Below are positions 19,021 through 28,226 of a stretch of DNA of 64,000 bases, in pieces; position 1 is the stretch's first letter; the number at the start of each line of letters is the position of its first letter. Location of the stretch: positions 287,552 to 351,551 of the forward strand of contig NZ_KB905160.1 in NCBI RefSeq assembly GCF_000378625.1, in the 5' to 3' direction. The DNA comes from Colwellia piezophila ATCC BAA-637 (lineage in GTDB: Bacteria > Pseudomonadota > Gammaproteobacteria > Enterobacterales > Alteromonadaceae). A program made the position numbers and the translations under genes. The notes under the pieces are model-generated. The model was not told where the DNA came from, ran no database searches, and saw nothing but the letters and a program-made list of their open reading frames with translations.

Positions 19021-19222
19021 GAGCTAGAAAGTAGCGACTATTAGTCGTGGATAAACATAATAATAAAAATGATAGTAGGTGGGATAAATAGGCTCCCCAG
19101 ATGTACTGATTATTTTAAAACTAGGGCTTATTTGTTAAATAATAGCTCTGTAGGAATTTTAATGTAGAGACGTTTTCTAGATGATACCGGGGGACTTTAA
19201 TTCATCTTTACATGAGTAAAAA

Positions 19223-19299
19223 TGGTGGCTACACCGGGACTCGAACCTGGGACCCCATCATTATGAGTGATGTGCTCTAACCAACTGAGCTATGTAGCC
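19223..19299 (-). tRNA. tRNA-Met(CAT), elongator
   Basis: A 77-nt cloverleaf with acceptor GGCTACA/TGTAGCC, anticodon loop CTCATAA (CAT), T-loop GGTTCGAGTCC and encoded ACCA end. The sequence closely follows E. coli metT, an elongator. It is the last gene of the minus-strand operon. Confidence 0.96.
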
Positions 19300-19387
19300 T
19301 TTGAAACACAAATAATTATCTAATATTAAGCAGTGCTTAAGTTTTTAGATAATAGAGGGAGTGTTTTTATTTTCTAGATATTTGAAA

Positions 19388-19472
<85 letters not shown>

Positions 19473-19486
19473 ATACATTCAAGGTT

Positions 19487-19581
19487 TAAAGAGACTTGAA
19501 CTCTCACATCTTGCAATACTGGAACCTACTCTCTATAAGAAAAGTAGCGCGTCATCGATTTCTCAATTCCGCCAAACCCGC
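19487..19581 (-). pseudogene. tRNA-Leu pseudogene, copy A
   Basis: The 5' acceptor strand and start of the D-arm are intact (GCGGGTTTGGCGGAATTG). The D-loop is replaced by other bases, and the anticodon loop is expanded, with CTACTTTTCTTATAGAGAG in place of TGGATTTAG. The T-arm is present, but the 3' end reads TTTAAACC instead of GACCCGCACCA. No functional cloverleaf can form. Confidence 0.8.
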
Positions 19582-19595
19582 ATACATTCAAGGTT

Positions 19596-19690
19596 TAAAG
19601 AGACTTGAACTCTCACATCTTGCAATACTGGAACCTACTCTCTATAAGAAAAGTAGCGCGTCATCGATTTCTCAATTCCGCCAAACCCGC
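19596..19690 (-). pseudogene. tRNA-Leu pseudogene, copy B
   Basis: This is the second copy, essentially identical to copy A with the same lesions, which shows that the unit was duplicated after it decayed. A 19-base T-arm remnant follows at 19705-19723. Confidence 0.8.
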
Positions 19691-19740
19691 ATTACATCCA
19701 ATTTTTAAAGAGACTTGAACTCTGTATACCACTATAAAAA

Positions 19741-19815
19741 TGGCAGGGATAAGAGGATTTGAACCTCTGAATGACGGGATCAAAACCCGCTGCCTTACCG
19801 CTTGGCTATATCCCT
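19741..19815 (-). tRNA. tRNA-Gln(TTG), copy 2 of the operon
   Basis: 75 nt, acceptor AGGGATA/TATCCCT, anticodon loop TTTTGAT (TTG), encoded GCCA end. The D-arm GCCAAGCGGTAAGGC matches gammaproteobacterial tRNA-Gln. Confidence 0.95.
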
Positions 19816-19888
19816 CCAGGGAGGTAATTACATTACATACTTTTTATAGAGCGAAACTAATTTAAAAAATTAGTGACTTAATAAAAAG

Positions 19889-19963
19889 TGGCAGGGATAA
19901 GAGGATTTGAACCTCTGAATGACGGGATCAAAACCCGCTGCCTTACCGCTTGGCTATATCCCT
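19889..19963 (-). tRNA. tRNA-Gln(TTG), copy 1 of the operon
   Basis: 75 nt, identical over the tRNA to the copy at 19741. Tandem Gln copies are usual in the related E. coli metT-leuW-glnUW operon. Confidence 0.95.
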
Positions 19964-20007
19964 GCAATGTACTTACTTTTTACTTGTGCAACTAAGTTGC
20001 TTTGAAA

Positions 20008-20092
<85 letters not shown>

Positions 20093-20154
20093 ATTACATC
20101 CAATTTTTAAAGAGACTTGAACTCTTTTTTACTTCAATAAAAACCGAAGTAAAA

Positions 20155-20231
20155 TGGTGGCTACACCGGGACTCGAACCTGGGACCCCATCATTATGAGT
20201 GATGTGCTCTAACCAACTGAGCTATGTAGCC
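20155..20231 (-). tRNA. tRNA-Met(CAT), elongator, first gene of the operon
   Basis: 77 nt, identical over the tRNA to the copy at 19223. It opens the order Met-Leu-Gln-Gln-(two broken Leu)-Leu-Met. Confidence 0.96.
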
Positions 20232-20263
20232 TTTACCAACCTGCTCGGTAGCAAGTGCGGCGT

Positions 20264-20292
20264 ATTATGCTAATCTACCTGCCATACGTCAA
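20264..20292 (-). promoter_or_regulatory. tRNA operon promoter with GC-rich discriminator
   Basis: On the minus strand TTGACG (20287-20292) and CATAAT (20264-20269) are separated by exactly 17 bases, followed by ACGCCGC. A GC-rich discriminator is typical of stable-RNA promoters under stringent control. Confidence 0.8.
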
Positions 20293-20424
20293 CCGTTTTT
20301 TTCGAAAAAGGTGTACTTTTTATTTGTTTGTCTATTGCTTGTGCAATATGACGGTAAACTATGCAAAAAAAGGTGAGAAACGCATTACCGATTGGAAAAG
20401 AATATTACGTTTCACTATATAAGC

Positions 20425-20452
20425 AAGCAGGAGACTTATCTGTCTCTTGCTT
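20425..20452 (-). terminator. Possible terminator overlapping the end of the DUF3718-like gene
   Basis: On the minus strand AAGCAAGAGAC and GTCTCCTGCTT pair over 11 bases with one mismatch, the stop codon being in the loop. The T-run after it is poor. Confidence 0.35.
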
Positions 20453-20777
20453 CTTCTGCTAAATGTGCGGAATGTTTTTCTAAGTTATCTATTTCAGCTT
20501 TAACTTTTTTAGAGGGTAATTTACCAATAATGAATTCTCCGACTTCTAAAGAGTTAGATTTAGCTGCAAATATTAATAAATTATCACCGTTACATTCAAG
20601 GCCATCATAAATATTACGAATTTTCAGTTTATTCTGCTTTAAGAATGATCTTAAGCGATTTTTATCATTTGCTTGAACATATTCACAAATACGTAAGCTT
20701 AAGTTATCTGCCTGAACAGGTGCAGCAGTTATAACACTTGTAGCCAATAACATGGGTAATAAAATAATTTTTTTCAT
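20436..20777 (-). CDS. Small exported protein, DUF3718-like
   Basis: The 113-residue product has a clear signal peptide (MKKIILLPMLLATSVITAAPVQA, cleavage after about residue 23). The mature part has two cysteines in the pattern ICEYV...RLRSFLKQNKLKIRNIYDGLECNGDNLLIFA, which resembles DUF3718 proteins of Shewanella and Vibrio. A charged helix forms the C-terminus. I infer a periplasmic protein with one disulphide. Function unknown. Confidence 0.75.
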   Translation of the reverse strand: MKKIILLPMLLATSVITAAPVQADNLSLRICEYVQANDKNRLRSFLKQNKLKIRNIYDGLECNGDNLLIFAAKSNSLEVGEFIIGKLPSKKVKAEIDNLEKHSAHLAEEARDR

Positions 20778-21023
20778 TGTTGTGCCTTATTATTTTTAAT
20801 TAATAAATTTATTTAGACAAAGAAATTGTAGCCCATAACCTTAGTTATTTTATCGGCGAGTAGAATTAATATTGAATATCTTTCTAATTTCTTTGAAATT
20901 ATCAGGCGGTATTTTAGTTGTATATACAATTTAAACAAGTCTTTATCGATATATTCAGGCAGTTAATTTAAGCTTAACTACAATTTACTGCTAAGGACAA
21001 TACTCGTTAGCATCATACAGGCA

Positions 21024-21052
21024 CAAAAAAAGGCTCATCTTAGATGAACCTT
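21024..21052 (-). terminator. Rho-independent terminator downstream of ychF
   Basis: On the minus strand AAGGTTCATC and GATGAGCCTT form a ten-base stem with one G-T pair and a three-base loop, followed by seven T. The repeat element at 21076 lies between it and ychF. Confidence 0.8.
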
Positions 21053-21075
21053 CTTAAACAACTAATTAGTTTATT

Positions 21076-21234
21076 ATACCAATTGTACTAATTAAGTGAT
21101 CATTTTCAAAGGGCCTAAATATCCAATAACTTCGTTGCTTTCAATCCCAATAGCCAGCTATTGCTCAATCAAGCGCCTTGTTCTTGAACATTTATTCTCA
21201 TTGAATTCTGTACCTTAATTAATTCAAATGGTAT
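21076..21234. repeat. MITE-like inverted-repeat element, copy 1
   Basis: The ends ATACCAATTGTACTAATTAA and TTAATTAATTCAAATGGTAT are inverted repeats with about three mismatches, bounding 159 bp without a reading frame. Two other elements with ATACCA...TGGTAT ends occur in this window. Confidence 0.6.
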
Positions 21235-21249
21235 TAGTTAATAGCTAAG

Positions 21250-22341
21250 TTACACATTAAAACGGAAGTGAATTACGTCGCCGTCTTTTACGAGGTAACT
21301 TTTACCTTCTAAGCGCCACTTACCGGCTTCCTTAGCACCAGACTCACCATTAAATTCGATAAAGTCATCATAACTCACGATTTCAGCGCGGATAAAGCCT
21401 TTTTCAAAGTCAGTATGAATGACACCAGCAGCTTGTGGTGCAGTCGCATTTTGTTTGACAGTCCATGCACGTACTTCTTTTACACCAGCCGTGAAATAAG
21501 TCTGTAAGTGAAGTAATGAGTAACCGGCATTGATAACACGATTAAGACCGGGTTCTTCTAACCCTAAATCAGCCATAAATTCAGCTCTGTCTTCATCATC
21601 CATTTCAGACAATTCGCTTTCAATTTCAGCACACACAGCAACAACGATAGCACCTTCTGCATCCGCTATCTTTTGTACTATATCAAGGTAGGGATTGTTT
21701 TCAAAACCATCATCATTGACGTTAGCGATATACATGGTTGGTTTGATTGTTAAGAAGTTTAAGTACTCGACCGCCGCTTTTTCTTCTTTGGATAACTCCA
21801 ATGAACGAATCATGCTACCGTCTTCAACATGCTTTAATATTTTTTCTAAAACAGGCATTTCAAATTTAGCATCTTTATCTCCGCCTTTAGCCTTCTTAGC
21901 TAAACGAAAAATTGCGCGCTCTGCGGTGTCCATATCAGATAAAGCTAATTCAGTATTGATAACCTCGATATCATCAGCAGGATCAATCTTATTGGCAACA
22001 TGAATAATATTGTCATTATCAAAGCAGCGAACTACGTGACCAATAGCATCAGTTTCACGAATATTAGCTAAAAACTTGTTACCTAAACCTTCACCTTTTG
22101 ATGCGCCTGCAACAAGACCGGCAATATCAACAAATTCCATAGTGGTGGCTAAGACACGCTCAGGTTTTACTATTGCCGTTAATTTATCTAAGCGCGGATC
22201 GGGTACCGGTACTACGCCAGTATTAGGCTCAATAGTACAAAACGGGAAGTTTGCCGCTTCAATACCTGCTTTGGTAAGTGCATTGAATAGTGTTGATTTA
22301 CCGACGTTAGGCAAGCCAACGATACCACATTTAAAACCCAT
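21250..22341 (-). CDS. ychF: Ribosome-binding ATPase YchF (OBG family)
   Basis: The 363-residue protein has the OBG-type G1 loop GLPNVGKST, the PFCTIEPN region and DIAGLV (G3), a helical coiled-coil middle, and a C-terminal TGS domain ([16 protein letters not shown]). YchF prefers ATP over GTP, binds ribosomes and is linked to oxidative-stress control. It follows pth at 62 bases, a conserved gammaproteobacterial pair. Confidence 0.96.
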   Translation of the reverse strand: MGFKCGIVGLPNVGKSTLFNALTKAGIEAANFPFCTIEPNTGVVPVPDPRLDKLTAIVKPERVLATTMEFVDIAGLVAGASKGEGLGNKFLANIRETDAIGHVVRCFDNDNIIHVANKIDPADDIEVINTELALSDMDTAERAIFRLAKKAKGGDKDAKFEMPVLEKILKHVEDGSMIRSLELSKEEKAAVEYLNFLTIKPTMYIANVNDDGFENNPYLDIVQKIADAEGAIVVAVCAEIESELSEMDDEDRAEFMADLGLEEPGLNRVINAGYSLLHLQTYFTAGVKEVRAWTVKQNATAPQAAGVIHTDFEKGFIRAEIVSYDDFIEFNGESGAKEAGKWRLEGKSYLVKDGDVIHFRFNV

Positions 22342-22403
22342 AATTTTTACCTACTGATTAGTTGCTAACACATAGTTACTAGCGTGTATTTACTTGTGTA
22401 TAT

Positions 22404-22988
22404 TTACTCAGCTTTAAACGAATGTAAGCGATTTTGCGCTTTCTTTAAATCGTCTTTTAGCCAAATATCAAGACATCGACTGGCTTCGTCGATTGCTTGT
22501 TCTATTTTTGCTTGTTCTGCACTAGGCGCTTTACCTAATACGTGACCCGTTACTTTATCGCGGTGACCAGGATGGTCAATACCAATACGTAACCGGTAAA
22601 AATCTTTATTATTAGCCATACGAGCGATTATATCTCGTAAGCCATTATGTCCGCCGTGACCGCCACCTTTTTTTATTTTACAAACACCCGGTTGTATGTC
22701 TAATTCATCATGAGCAATTAAGATTTCATCGACTGATATTTTATAAAAATTAGCTAATGGTGCAACTGCTTGACCGCTACAATTCATAAAGGTGGTTGGA
22801 ATTAATAAGTGGACAAGGTTTCCCGCAATTAATCCTTTGCCATAAAGGCCAGAGTATTTTTTTTCGGGACGAAGGGATATGTTGTGACAACGTGCTAGTT
22901 CTTCGACGAACCAAACACCTGCATTGTGGCGTGTTTTGCTATATTCGGGACCAGGATTACCCAGCCCCGCAATTAGTTTAATAGTCAT
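22404..22988 (-). CDS. pth: Peptidyl-tRNA hydrolase
   Basis: 194 residues with the Pth hallmarks [17 protein letters not shown] (catalytic His20), the FMNCSGQAV segment, [10 protein letters not shown] and GHNGLRDI. It frees tRNA from prematurely released peptidyl-tRNA. It sits 30 bases after rplY and is probably in one operon with rplY and ychF. Confidence 0.96.
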   Translation of the reverse strand: MTIKLIAGLGNPGPEYSKTRHNAGVWFVEELARCHNISLRPEKKYSGLYGKGLIAGNLVHLLIPTTFMNCSGQAVAPLANFYKISVDEILIAHDELDIQPGVCKIKKGGGHGGHNGLRDIIARMANNKDFYRLRIGIDHPGHRDKVTGHVLGKAPSAEQAKIEQAIDEASRCLDIWLKDDLKKAQNRLHSFKAE

Positions 22989-23018
22989 TATCTATAATAT
23001 TATAAATGAATGGGGCTA

Positions 23019-23648
23019 TTATTCAGCAGCTGGAGCTTCTTCTGCTGGAGCTTCTTCGTCATCAACTACTTTAGCAGTTTTAGGTGCTTTAGCAGAAACA
23101 ACAGCTAGATCGTGATCTTCGCCTTTAGCTAATTCGTCAGAAGTTACGCCTGCAGGGAAGGTAACATCAGATAAATGTAAAGTTTGACCAAGTTCTAAAC
23201 CGGCTAAGTCAATTGTAATGAACTCAGGTAAGTCTTTTGGTAAACAAGTGATAGCGATTTCATTCATGTGGTGAGCAATGTTCGCACCAGTTTTAGCAGC
23301 TTCATCTTCATTAATGAAGTGAATAGCAGTCTTTGCATGAACAACATGGTTTGGATCAATGCGGATGAAATCTAAATGCATTACCAATTGCTTGAACGGG
23401 TGACGTTGCATGTCTTTAATTAAACACTCAACTGGCTTACCAGCAATATTTAATGTTAATACTTGCGTATAGAATGTTTCTTCTTGTTGAGCACGGAATA
23501 CATCTTTGTGCGCTAAAGTTAAAGATACAGACTCTTTGCCTTCACCGTAAAGGATAGCAGGAACTTTGTCCGCGTGACGTAGGCGGCGGCTCGCACCTTT
23601 CCCTAAATCAGTACGTACTTCAGCTTCTAATGTTAATAAATCAGTCAT
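23019..23648 (-). CDS. rplY: 50S ribosomal protein L25, long CTC form
   Basis: The 209-residue product has the L25 5S-rRNA-binding domain at residues 1-95 ([22 protein letters not shown]) and the C-terminal TL5/CTC domain ([19 protein letters not shown]), then an Ala/Glu-rich tail. E. coli L25 has only the first domain (94 residues). The leader contains a hairpin CTTGTTTTT/AAAAACAAG at 23703-23728, whose role is unclear. Confidence 0.95.
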   Translation of the reverse strand: MTDLLTLEAEVRTDLGKGASRRLRHADKVPAILYGEGKESVSLTLAHKDVFRAQQEETFYTQVLTLNIAGKPVECLIKDMQRHPFKQLVMHLDFIRIDPNHVVHAKTAIHFINEDEAAKTGANIAHHMNEIAITCLPKDLPEFITIDLAGLELGQTLHLSDVTFPAGVTSDELAKGEDHDLAVVSAKAPKTAKVVDDEEAPAEEAPAAE

Positions 23649-23941
23649 TTTAATACTCTTCTGTATAAAAGTTATAATAAGTTAAAAAACTTAAAAATTA
23701 AGTCTTGTTTTTTGCGACCAAAAACAAGGAGATACCATTTTTTTAATCAATGAATAGCTAAACAATAACTAGGCCATTAGATAAAAAAGGCGCCGCATAA
23801 TAACATTTAGATCGGCTGAAAGCTATGGCTAATTGCACAACAAAGACTTAACCGACAGGGTTATGTTTTGAACAAGGTTAACTTTCTAGGCAAACTAAAC
23901 TGGTGAAGCCTCATTAACGGTAGAGTCTAGTCGATGATAAA

Positions 23942-25096
23942 CTAAACCTGTTGACCTTCTGGCAGAGAAGTTTGCGCTTTGGTAAAGCTTCGCCAATAGG
24001 CTTTTCGCCAAATATACTCTAACGGGCCTTGGCTGAAATAGCGTAAATACCAATGAGCAAGGCCAATTTGTAGCACGGTGAAGACTAAAGCAATTAACAC
24101 ATAATCGAGTCGGTGTGCGGTCAAATGGAAGTCTTGGTTCCAAATTCGAAGTAGGACGGCCATCGTGATTGATTGAAAAATATATAAAGAGAGTGCTAGT
24201 TTACCTGGTGCTGCAAATAGTTTAATAAAACTATGCTGATTGTTCACCACTCTTACGACTATATGAGCGTATAACAGTGCGACAAATATTGCTGATACAT
24301 TAGCCATTTCACTGCTAATGACACTATCAATGGCAGGAACCGTTAACATTAGGGTCGTTTCGATACCGGTGAGTATAACTGCTGCTAGAGCCACTTTTAT
24401 AAGCTGCGCATTAGTGAAGCCCTTTTTAAAGAAGCCAACTCTATATAGAAAAGCGCCAAGTAACATCAAACCAGCAAGTTGCCAATAAGCTGATATAGGT
24501 GAAAGTAATACTAAGGCTAAGGCTGTGCCACCTTGCTGAAGTATTTGGTAGCCATAACCACTAAACCATAAAGTATACATTTCACGATATTCATCTGAGT
24601 TCCTAATAACTGTTGGCTCTTCAATAACAAATACAAATAAGACTGTTAAAGCTATGGTAATGGTTATGCCTATCGACAAGAATTTAATGGCTTTTTTATA
24701 AAGGCATTTAAGGGGGAGTGCTAGCGAACTTAGAATAGTTAGCGCACAGATACCATAAAGTAGCAGAATGTCACCGCCAAAAATAAATATGCCATGAAGC
24801 AAGCCAAACCCCATTAGCCATTTCATTCGGGCTGTTAAAAAAAACTTAGCGGATATTTGTTTTTTTTTGCATGATTTGTATTGAATGGCAAGACCTGCAC
24901 CGAACAACAAACAAAATAGTGTGCGAAAACGGCCATCAAAAAATACAGCGTTAATTATTTCTATGGCGGTATCACTAGGGGGCTTTGGCATTAATTCAAC
25001 GTAGCCTGCTGTAAAAAAGCCGTGGTAATAGATATTCATAAAGAGAATACCGAGAATTGCTATGCCACGTAGTATATCAATAGATTGAATCCGCAT
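23942..25096 (-). CDS. DUF418 family multi-pass membrane protein
   Basis: The 384-residue protein begins RIQSIDILRGIAILGILFMNIYYHG, the N-terminal motif of DUF418/YeiB proteins, which belong to an acyltransferase-like membrane superfamily. About nine hydrophobic segments are visible. The C-terminal DUF418 domain includes GKLALSLYIFQSI and PLEYIWR. Function unknown. No operon partner is evident. Confidence 0.87.
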   Translation of the reverse strand: MRIQSIDILRGIAILGILFMNIYYHGFFTAGYVELMPKPPSDTAIEIINAVFFDGRFRTLFCLLFGAGLAIQYKSCKKKQISAKFFLTARMKWLMGFGLLHGIFIFGGDILLLYGICALTILSSLALPLKCLYKKAIKFLSIGITITIALTVLFVFVIEEPTVIRNSDEYREMYTLWFSGYGYQILQQGGTALALVLLSPISAYWQLAGLMLLGAFLYRVGFFKKGFTNAQLIKVALAAVILTGIETTLMLTVPAIDSVISSEMANVSAIFVALLYAHIVVRVVNNQHSFIKLFAAPGKLALSLYIFQSITMAVLLRIWNQDFHLTAHRLDYVLIALVFTVLQIGLAHWYLRYFSQGPLEYIWRKAYWRSFTKAQTSLPEGQQV

Positions 25097-25229
25097 TGAT
25101 TAACCTCATTTAAATCCGTTTGAATGATTTAGTTAATATATAGGCTTTTGCAGATAAACTATATATTTGTTAGATAAAAATGATGCGAACTTTAAAGTTG
25201 CGGACTAAAGTGATGATGTGATGTTAATA

Positions 25230-25264
25230 ATCGTTAATCGTTAATCGTTAATCGTTAATCGTTA
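25230..25264. repeat. Five tandem copies of a 7-bp unit
   Basis: ATCGTTA is repeated five times without error, between the DUF418 gene start and the prs terminator. Confidence 0.9.
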
Positions 25265-25268
25265 GCAC

Positions 25269-25301
25269 AAAAAAAAGCAGCCGTTATCGGGCTGCTTTTT
25301 T
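25269..25301. terminator. Terminator of the lolB-ispE-prs operon
   Basis: AGCAGCC and GGCTGCT with a seven-base loop, flanked by A-run and T-run on both strands. It lies about 30 bases past the prs stop on the minus strand. Confidence 0.9.
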
Positions 25302-25328
25302 GCAAGGTTGGTAATAATCCCTTAGGAA

Positions 25329-26273
25329 TTAATCAAACATTGCTGAAATTGACTCTTCATTGCTCACACGACGAATCGCTTCGCTCAGCATGCCACTCAA
25401 GGTCAATTGACGAACCATTTTAAGCGCTTTAATTTCATCAGAAAGTGGAATTGAATCAGTTACTACCACTTCATCAAGAACAGAGTCTCTTAGATTTTGC
25501 GCTGCATTACCAGAGAGTACCGGGTGAGTAGCATAAGCAATTACACGTTTTGCGCCATGTTCTTTTAATGCTTCAGCCGCTTTTACTAACGTGCCGCCGG
25601 TATCAATCATATCATCTACAATAATACAATCACGGCCTGCAACATCGCCAATGATATGCATAACTTGCGCAACGTTCGCTTTCGGGCGACGTTTATCGAT
25701 AATGGCTAAGTCAGCGTCATCAAGCAACTTGGCAACGGCACGAGCTCGCACTACACCACCAATATCAGGAGAAACAATCACCGGATTATCTAACTTACGG
25801 TTCTTCATGTCTTCTAATAAGATTGGCGTACCAAAAGCATTATCAACAGGCACATCGAAAAAGCCTTGGATTTGCTCGGCATGTAAATCAACCGTTAATA
25901 CACGGTCAACACCAACGCTTGATAGGAAGTCAGCAACTACCTTTGCAGTAATTGGTACACGAGCACTACGTACGCGTCTGTCTTGGCGAGCATAACCAAA
26001 GTAAGGGATAACAGCAGTGATACGGCCAGCAGAGGCACGACGCAATGCGTCTATCATTACAATTAATTCCATTAAGTTATTATTGGTTGGAGCACAGGTT
26101 GATTGAATAATAAAAACATCAGCACCACGGACGTTTTCATTTATTTCAACACATATTTCACCATCACTAAAACTACCGACTGTCGCATCACCTAGAGGCA
26201 TATATAGGCGGTCACAAATTTTCTTGGCCAGTTCAGGGGTGGCATTACCCGCAAAAATCTTCATGTCAGGCAC
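25329..26273 (-). CDS. prs: Ribose-phosphate pyrophosphokinase
   Basis: Makes PRPP from ribose 5-phosphate and ATP for nucleotide, histidine and tryptophan synthesis. Motifs: [21 protein letters not shown], the KRRP flexible-loop region and the PRPP-binding [12 protein letters not shown] start it at GTG 26273, giving 314 residues and [15 protein letters not shown], exactly like E. coli. TGAGGA lies eight to nine bases before this GTG, whereas the longer frame from 26333 adds 20 non-conserved residues. Confidence 0.95.
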   Translation of the reverse strand: MPDMKIFAGNATPELAKKICDRLYMPLGDATVGSFSDGEICVEINENVRGADVFIIQSTCAPTNNNLMELIVMIDALRRASAGRITAVIPYFGYARQDRRVRSARVPITAKVVADFLSSVGVDRVLTVDLHAEQIQGFFDVPVDNAFGTPILLEDMKNRKLDNPVIVSPDIGGVVRARAVAKLLDDADLAIIDKRRPKANVAQVMHIIGDVAGRDCIIVDDMIDTGGTLVKAAEALKEHGAKRVIAYATHPVLSGNAAQNLRDSVLDEVVVTDSIPLSDEIKALKMVRQLTLSGMLSEAIRRVSNEESISAMFD

Positions 26274-26432
26274 TGTAGATTCCTCAGAAACATTTGACAT
26301 TAATAAAAGACTCTTTGATTGAATGCTAATCATTGAGCAGTATAACGCTTACTTAACTGTAGCAGTAATTTTGCGCACAATAGTACATTTAAAATAGCCG
26401 TTTTAGTTAAGTTCGCAAATATTTTTAACTGT

Positions 26433-27335
26433 TTATTTGTTCAGTGATAATTTTGTCATCACTGAACATAATGGCGACTTATTAAGCCCCTGCGCGACAA
26501 AAGAGCTGACTCCTTTTGGGAGTTTCGCTTGTAATGAACGCGCCTCTCTTTGATTAGAAAACCGGGTAAAAACACACGCACCAGTTCCCGTCATTCTTGA
26601 GGGTGCGTATTCTACCAACCAAGCCAGTAACTTGGCAACCTCAGGATAATGTTTTATTACTAGTGTTTGGCAGTCATTATGGAATTTATCATTGATAAAG
26701 TCACTGGTATCAAGGGCTGAAGAGGATAGTCTCTTAGTATTTCTAGGCAGTTCTACAGCAGTAAAAACTTGTTGAGTAGAAATGCTGCATTCGGGTTTAG
26801 TGATTAAGTACCAGCATTCCTGTGGATGCATGGCACTCAGCTCATCACCAACCCCTTGAGCAAAAGCGGCAAAGCCATGGACAAAAATGGGTACGTCAGC
26901 ACCTAAACTCAAGCCTAATGTTGCTAGTTCAGTCAATGATAATTGGCATTGCCATAACGTATTCAGTGCGACTAATACGGTAGCTGCGTTTGATGAACCA
27001 CCACCCAAACCACCGCCCATAGGCAGTATTTTGTTAATGCTAATTTTGACGCCGAAGGCAGTATTGCTTGCCTTTTTTAATAGTCGTGCCGCTTTTACAA
27101 TTAAATTATCTTCATTATTAACGCCTTCAATGGGTGTCAATAGCGTTATTTCTGATTTTTCAGTGACCGTTAAGTTAAGCGTGTCGCTGTGGTCAATAAA
27201 CTGGAACAGGGTTTCTAAATTGTGATAACCATCATCGCGCTGTCCGACAATATGCAAAAATAAATTAATCTTTGCGGGCGCGGGAAATTCAAAAGCTTTA
27301 TTTAGAAATGGGTTCGAAAGGGCAAAACAGGTCAT
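26433..27335 (-). CDS. ispE: 4-diphosphocytidyl-2-C-methyl-D-erythritol kinase
   Basis: A GHMP kinase of the non-mevalonate isoprenoid pathway. It has the PAPAKINLFLHIVGQRDDGYH start and the ATP loop PMGGGLGGGSSNAAT. The MTGTGACVF motif near the C-terminus is also typical. I use ATG 27335; a TTG four codons upstream is an alternative. About 15 residues precede the family's usual start. It lies between lolB and prs as in E. coli. Confidence 0.93.
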   Translation of the reverse strand: MTCFALSNPFLNKAFEFPAPAKINLFLHIVGQRDDGYHNLETLFQFIDHSDTLNLTVTEKSEITLLTPIEGVNNEDNLIVKAARLLKKASNTAFGVKISINKILPMGGGLGGGSSNAATVLVALNTLWQCQLSLTELATLGLSLGADVPIFVHGFAAFAQGVGDELSAMHPQECWYLITKPECSISTQQVFTAVELPRNTKRLSSSALDTSDFINDKFHNDCQTLVIKHYPEVAKLLAWLVEYAPSRMTGTGACVFTRFSNQREARSLQAKLPKGVSSFVAQGLNKSPLCSVMTKLSLNK

Positions 27336-27395
27336 TACGTCGTTCAACTTGTTAGAGAGTTAAGTATAGGTGTCGTTAAAGGCTTCGTTATCAAA

Positions 27396-28034
27396 CTAAT
27401 TATTTTTAGTGTTAATAGACCATTCGTTTATGGCTATTTTTATCAATAAACCCTCTTTCTTTATCGAAATTTTAGTGGCTAAACTGTAATTAGCAACTTG
27501 TTGATAGCGGCTATAACTTACTTGCCAGAGTTCATTATTATAATGACTTGATAGTGTTTTTGGTAGCTGTGTTATTTCATCATAGCTAATAATATCACTC
27601 TCTTGATAAGCAATGCCCTTGAGCCAGAAGCTTAGTGCTTTGGTTGGTAATATTAGACCCGTTAATGAGTAGGTAAGGGCGGCAAGATCGTTACCTTGGT
27701 AGGTTTTTCCATCTACTTTCAAGGTATGGTTGTTGCCTTTAGAGTTAAGCTGTAAAACATTAATTCCTAAGTAACTGGTTAAGCTCAGTCGCTGGCTATT
27801 GTTATTTTCGTCTACCTGCCAATTTAATGAAGCACTGTTACGATTATTGGTTTCAATAAAGGCAATTTTCCCTGTTACTTGCCACTGTGATAAATGTTGT
27901 AAACTAGCTACCCGCTGTTGAGGGCTTTGTTTAATCGTTAGTTTGAAGTCATCGTTGGGTATTGAACTACAACCAGATAACATCAAAGTGAATAAGGTTG
28001 CTGTACAAAGGTAAGTTTTTAAAAGTTGCTTCAT
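27396..28034 (-). CDS. lolB: Outer-membrane lipoprotein-insertion protein LolB
   Basis: About 212 residues with a lipoprotein signal: hydrophobic stretch then the lipobox LSGCSS near residue 22. The mature part has WQVTGKIAF, SLTSYLGINVLQL and a Leu-rich LTGLILP loop, consistent with LolB, which receives lipoproteins from LolA at the outer membrane. Sequence conservation is modest, but the position next to ispE-prs and divergent from hemA is diagnostic. ATG 28046 is an alternative start. Confidence 0.88.
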   Translation of the reverse strand: MKQLLKTYLCTATLFTLMLSGCSSIPNDDFKLTIKQSPQQRVASLQHLSQWQVTGKIAFIETNNRNSASLNWQVDENNNSQRLSLTSYLGINVLQLNSKGNNHTLKVDGKTYQGNDLAALTYSLTGLILPTKALSFWLKGIAYQESDIISYDEITQLPKTLSSHYNNELWQVSYSRYQQVANYSLATKISIKKEGLLIKIAINEWSINTKNN

Positions 28035-28226
28035 TAAGTTAATCATATATACATAAGATAATGGCTATTGGAACATAGCATTTTATCCTTTGTAAATAGC
28101 TGTATTATTTTTAGGGACTTTTATCACAGATCATATTTTAATAGCGGGTCTTGGGTTATACTTGCGCTATGAGTTAAACAAGTTTACTGACTTGTTGGAA
28201 ATGTTTACATAAATAGGTTTATTACT

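Larger units (their letters stand above)
19473..19690 (-). repeat. Two 109-bp tandem repeats made of broken tRNA-Leu sequence
   Basis: The 109-bp unit runs 19473-19581 and again 19582-19690 with almost no difference. Each unit carries the 5' part of tRNA-Leu and its T-arm, but with foreign bases in the D-arm and anticodon loop and no matching 3' acceptor strand. Confidence 0.9.
20778..21249. other. Intergenic with terminator and repeat element
   Basis: This 472-bp stretch holds the leader of the exported protein gene, the ychF-side terminator and an inverted-repeat element (both listed separately). No other gene is seen. Confidence 0.6.

Noticed and set aside
25230-25264. CRISPR-like repeat
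   Set aside because: The units are seven bases and directly adjacent, with no spacers and no cas genes nearby.
26274-26333. Longer prs start giving a 20-residue extension
   Set aside because: GTG 26273 restores the exact family N-terminus and has a strong ribosome site.
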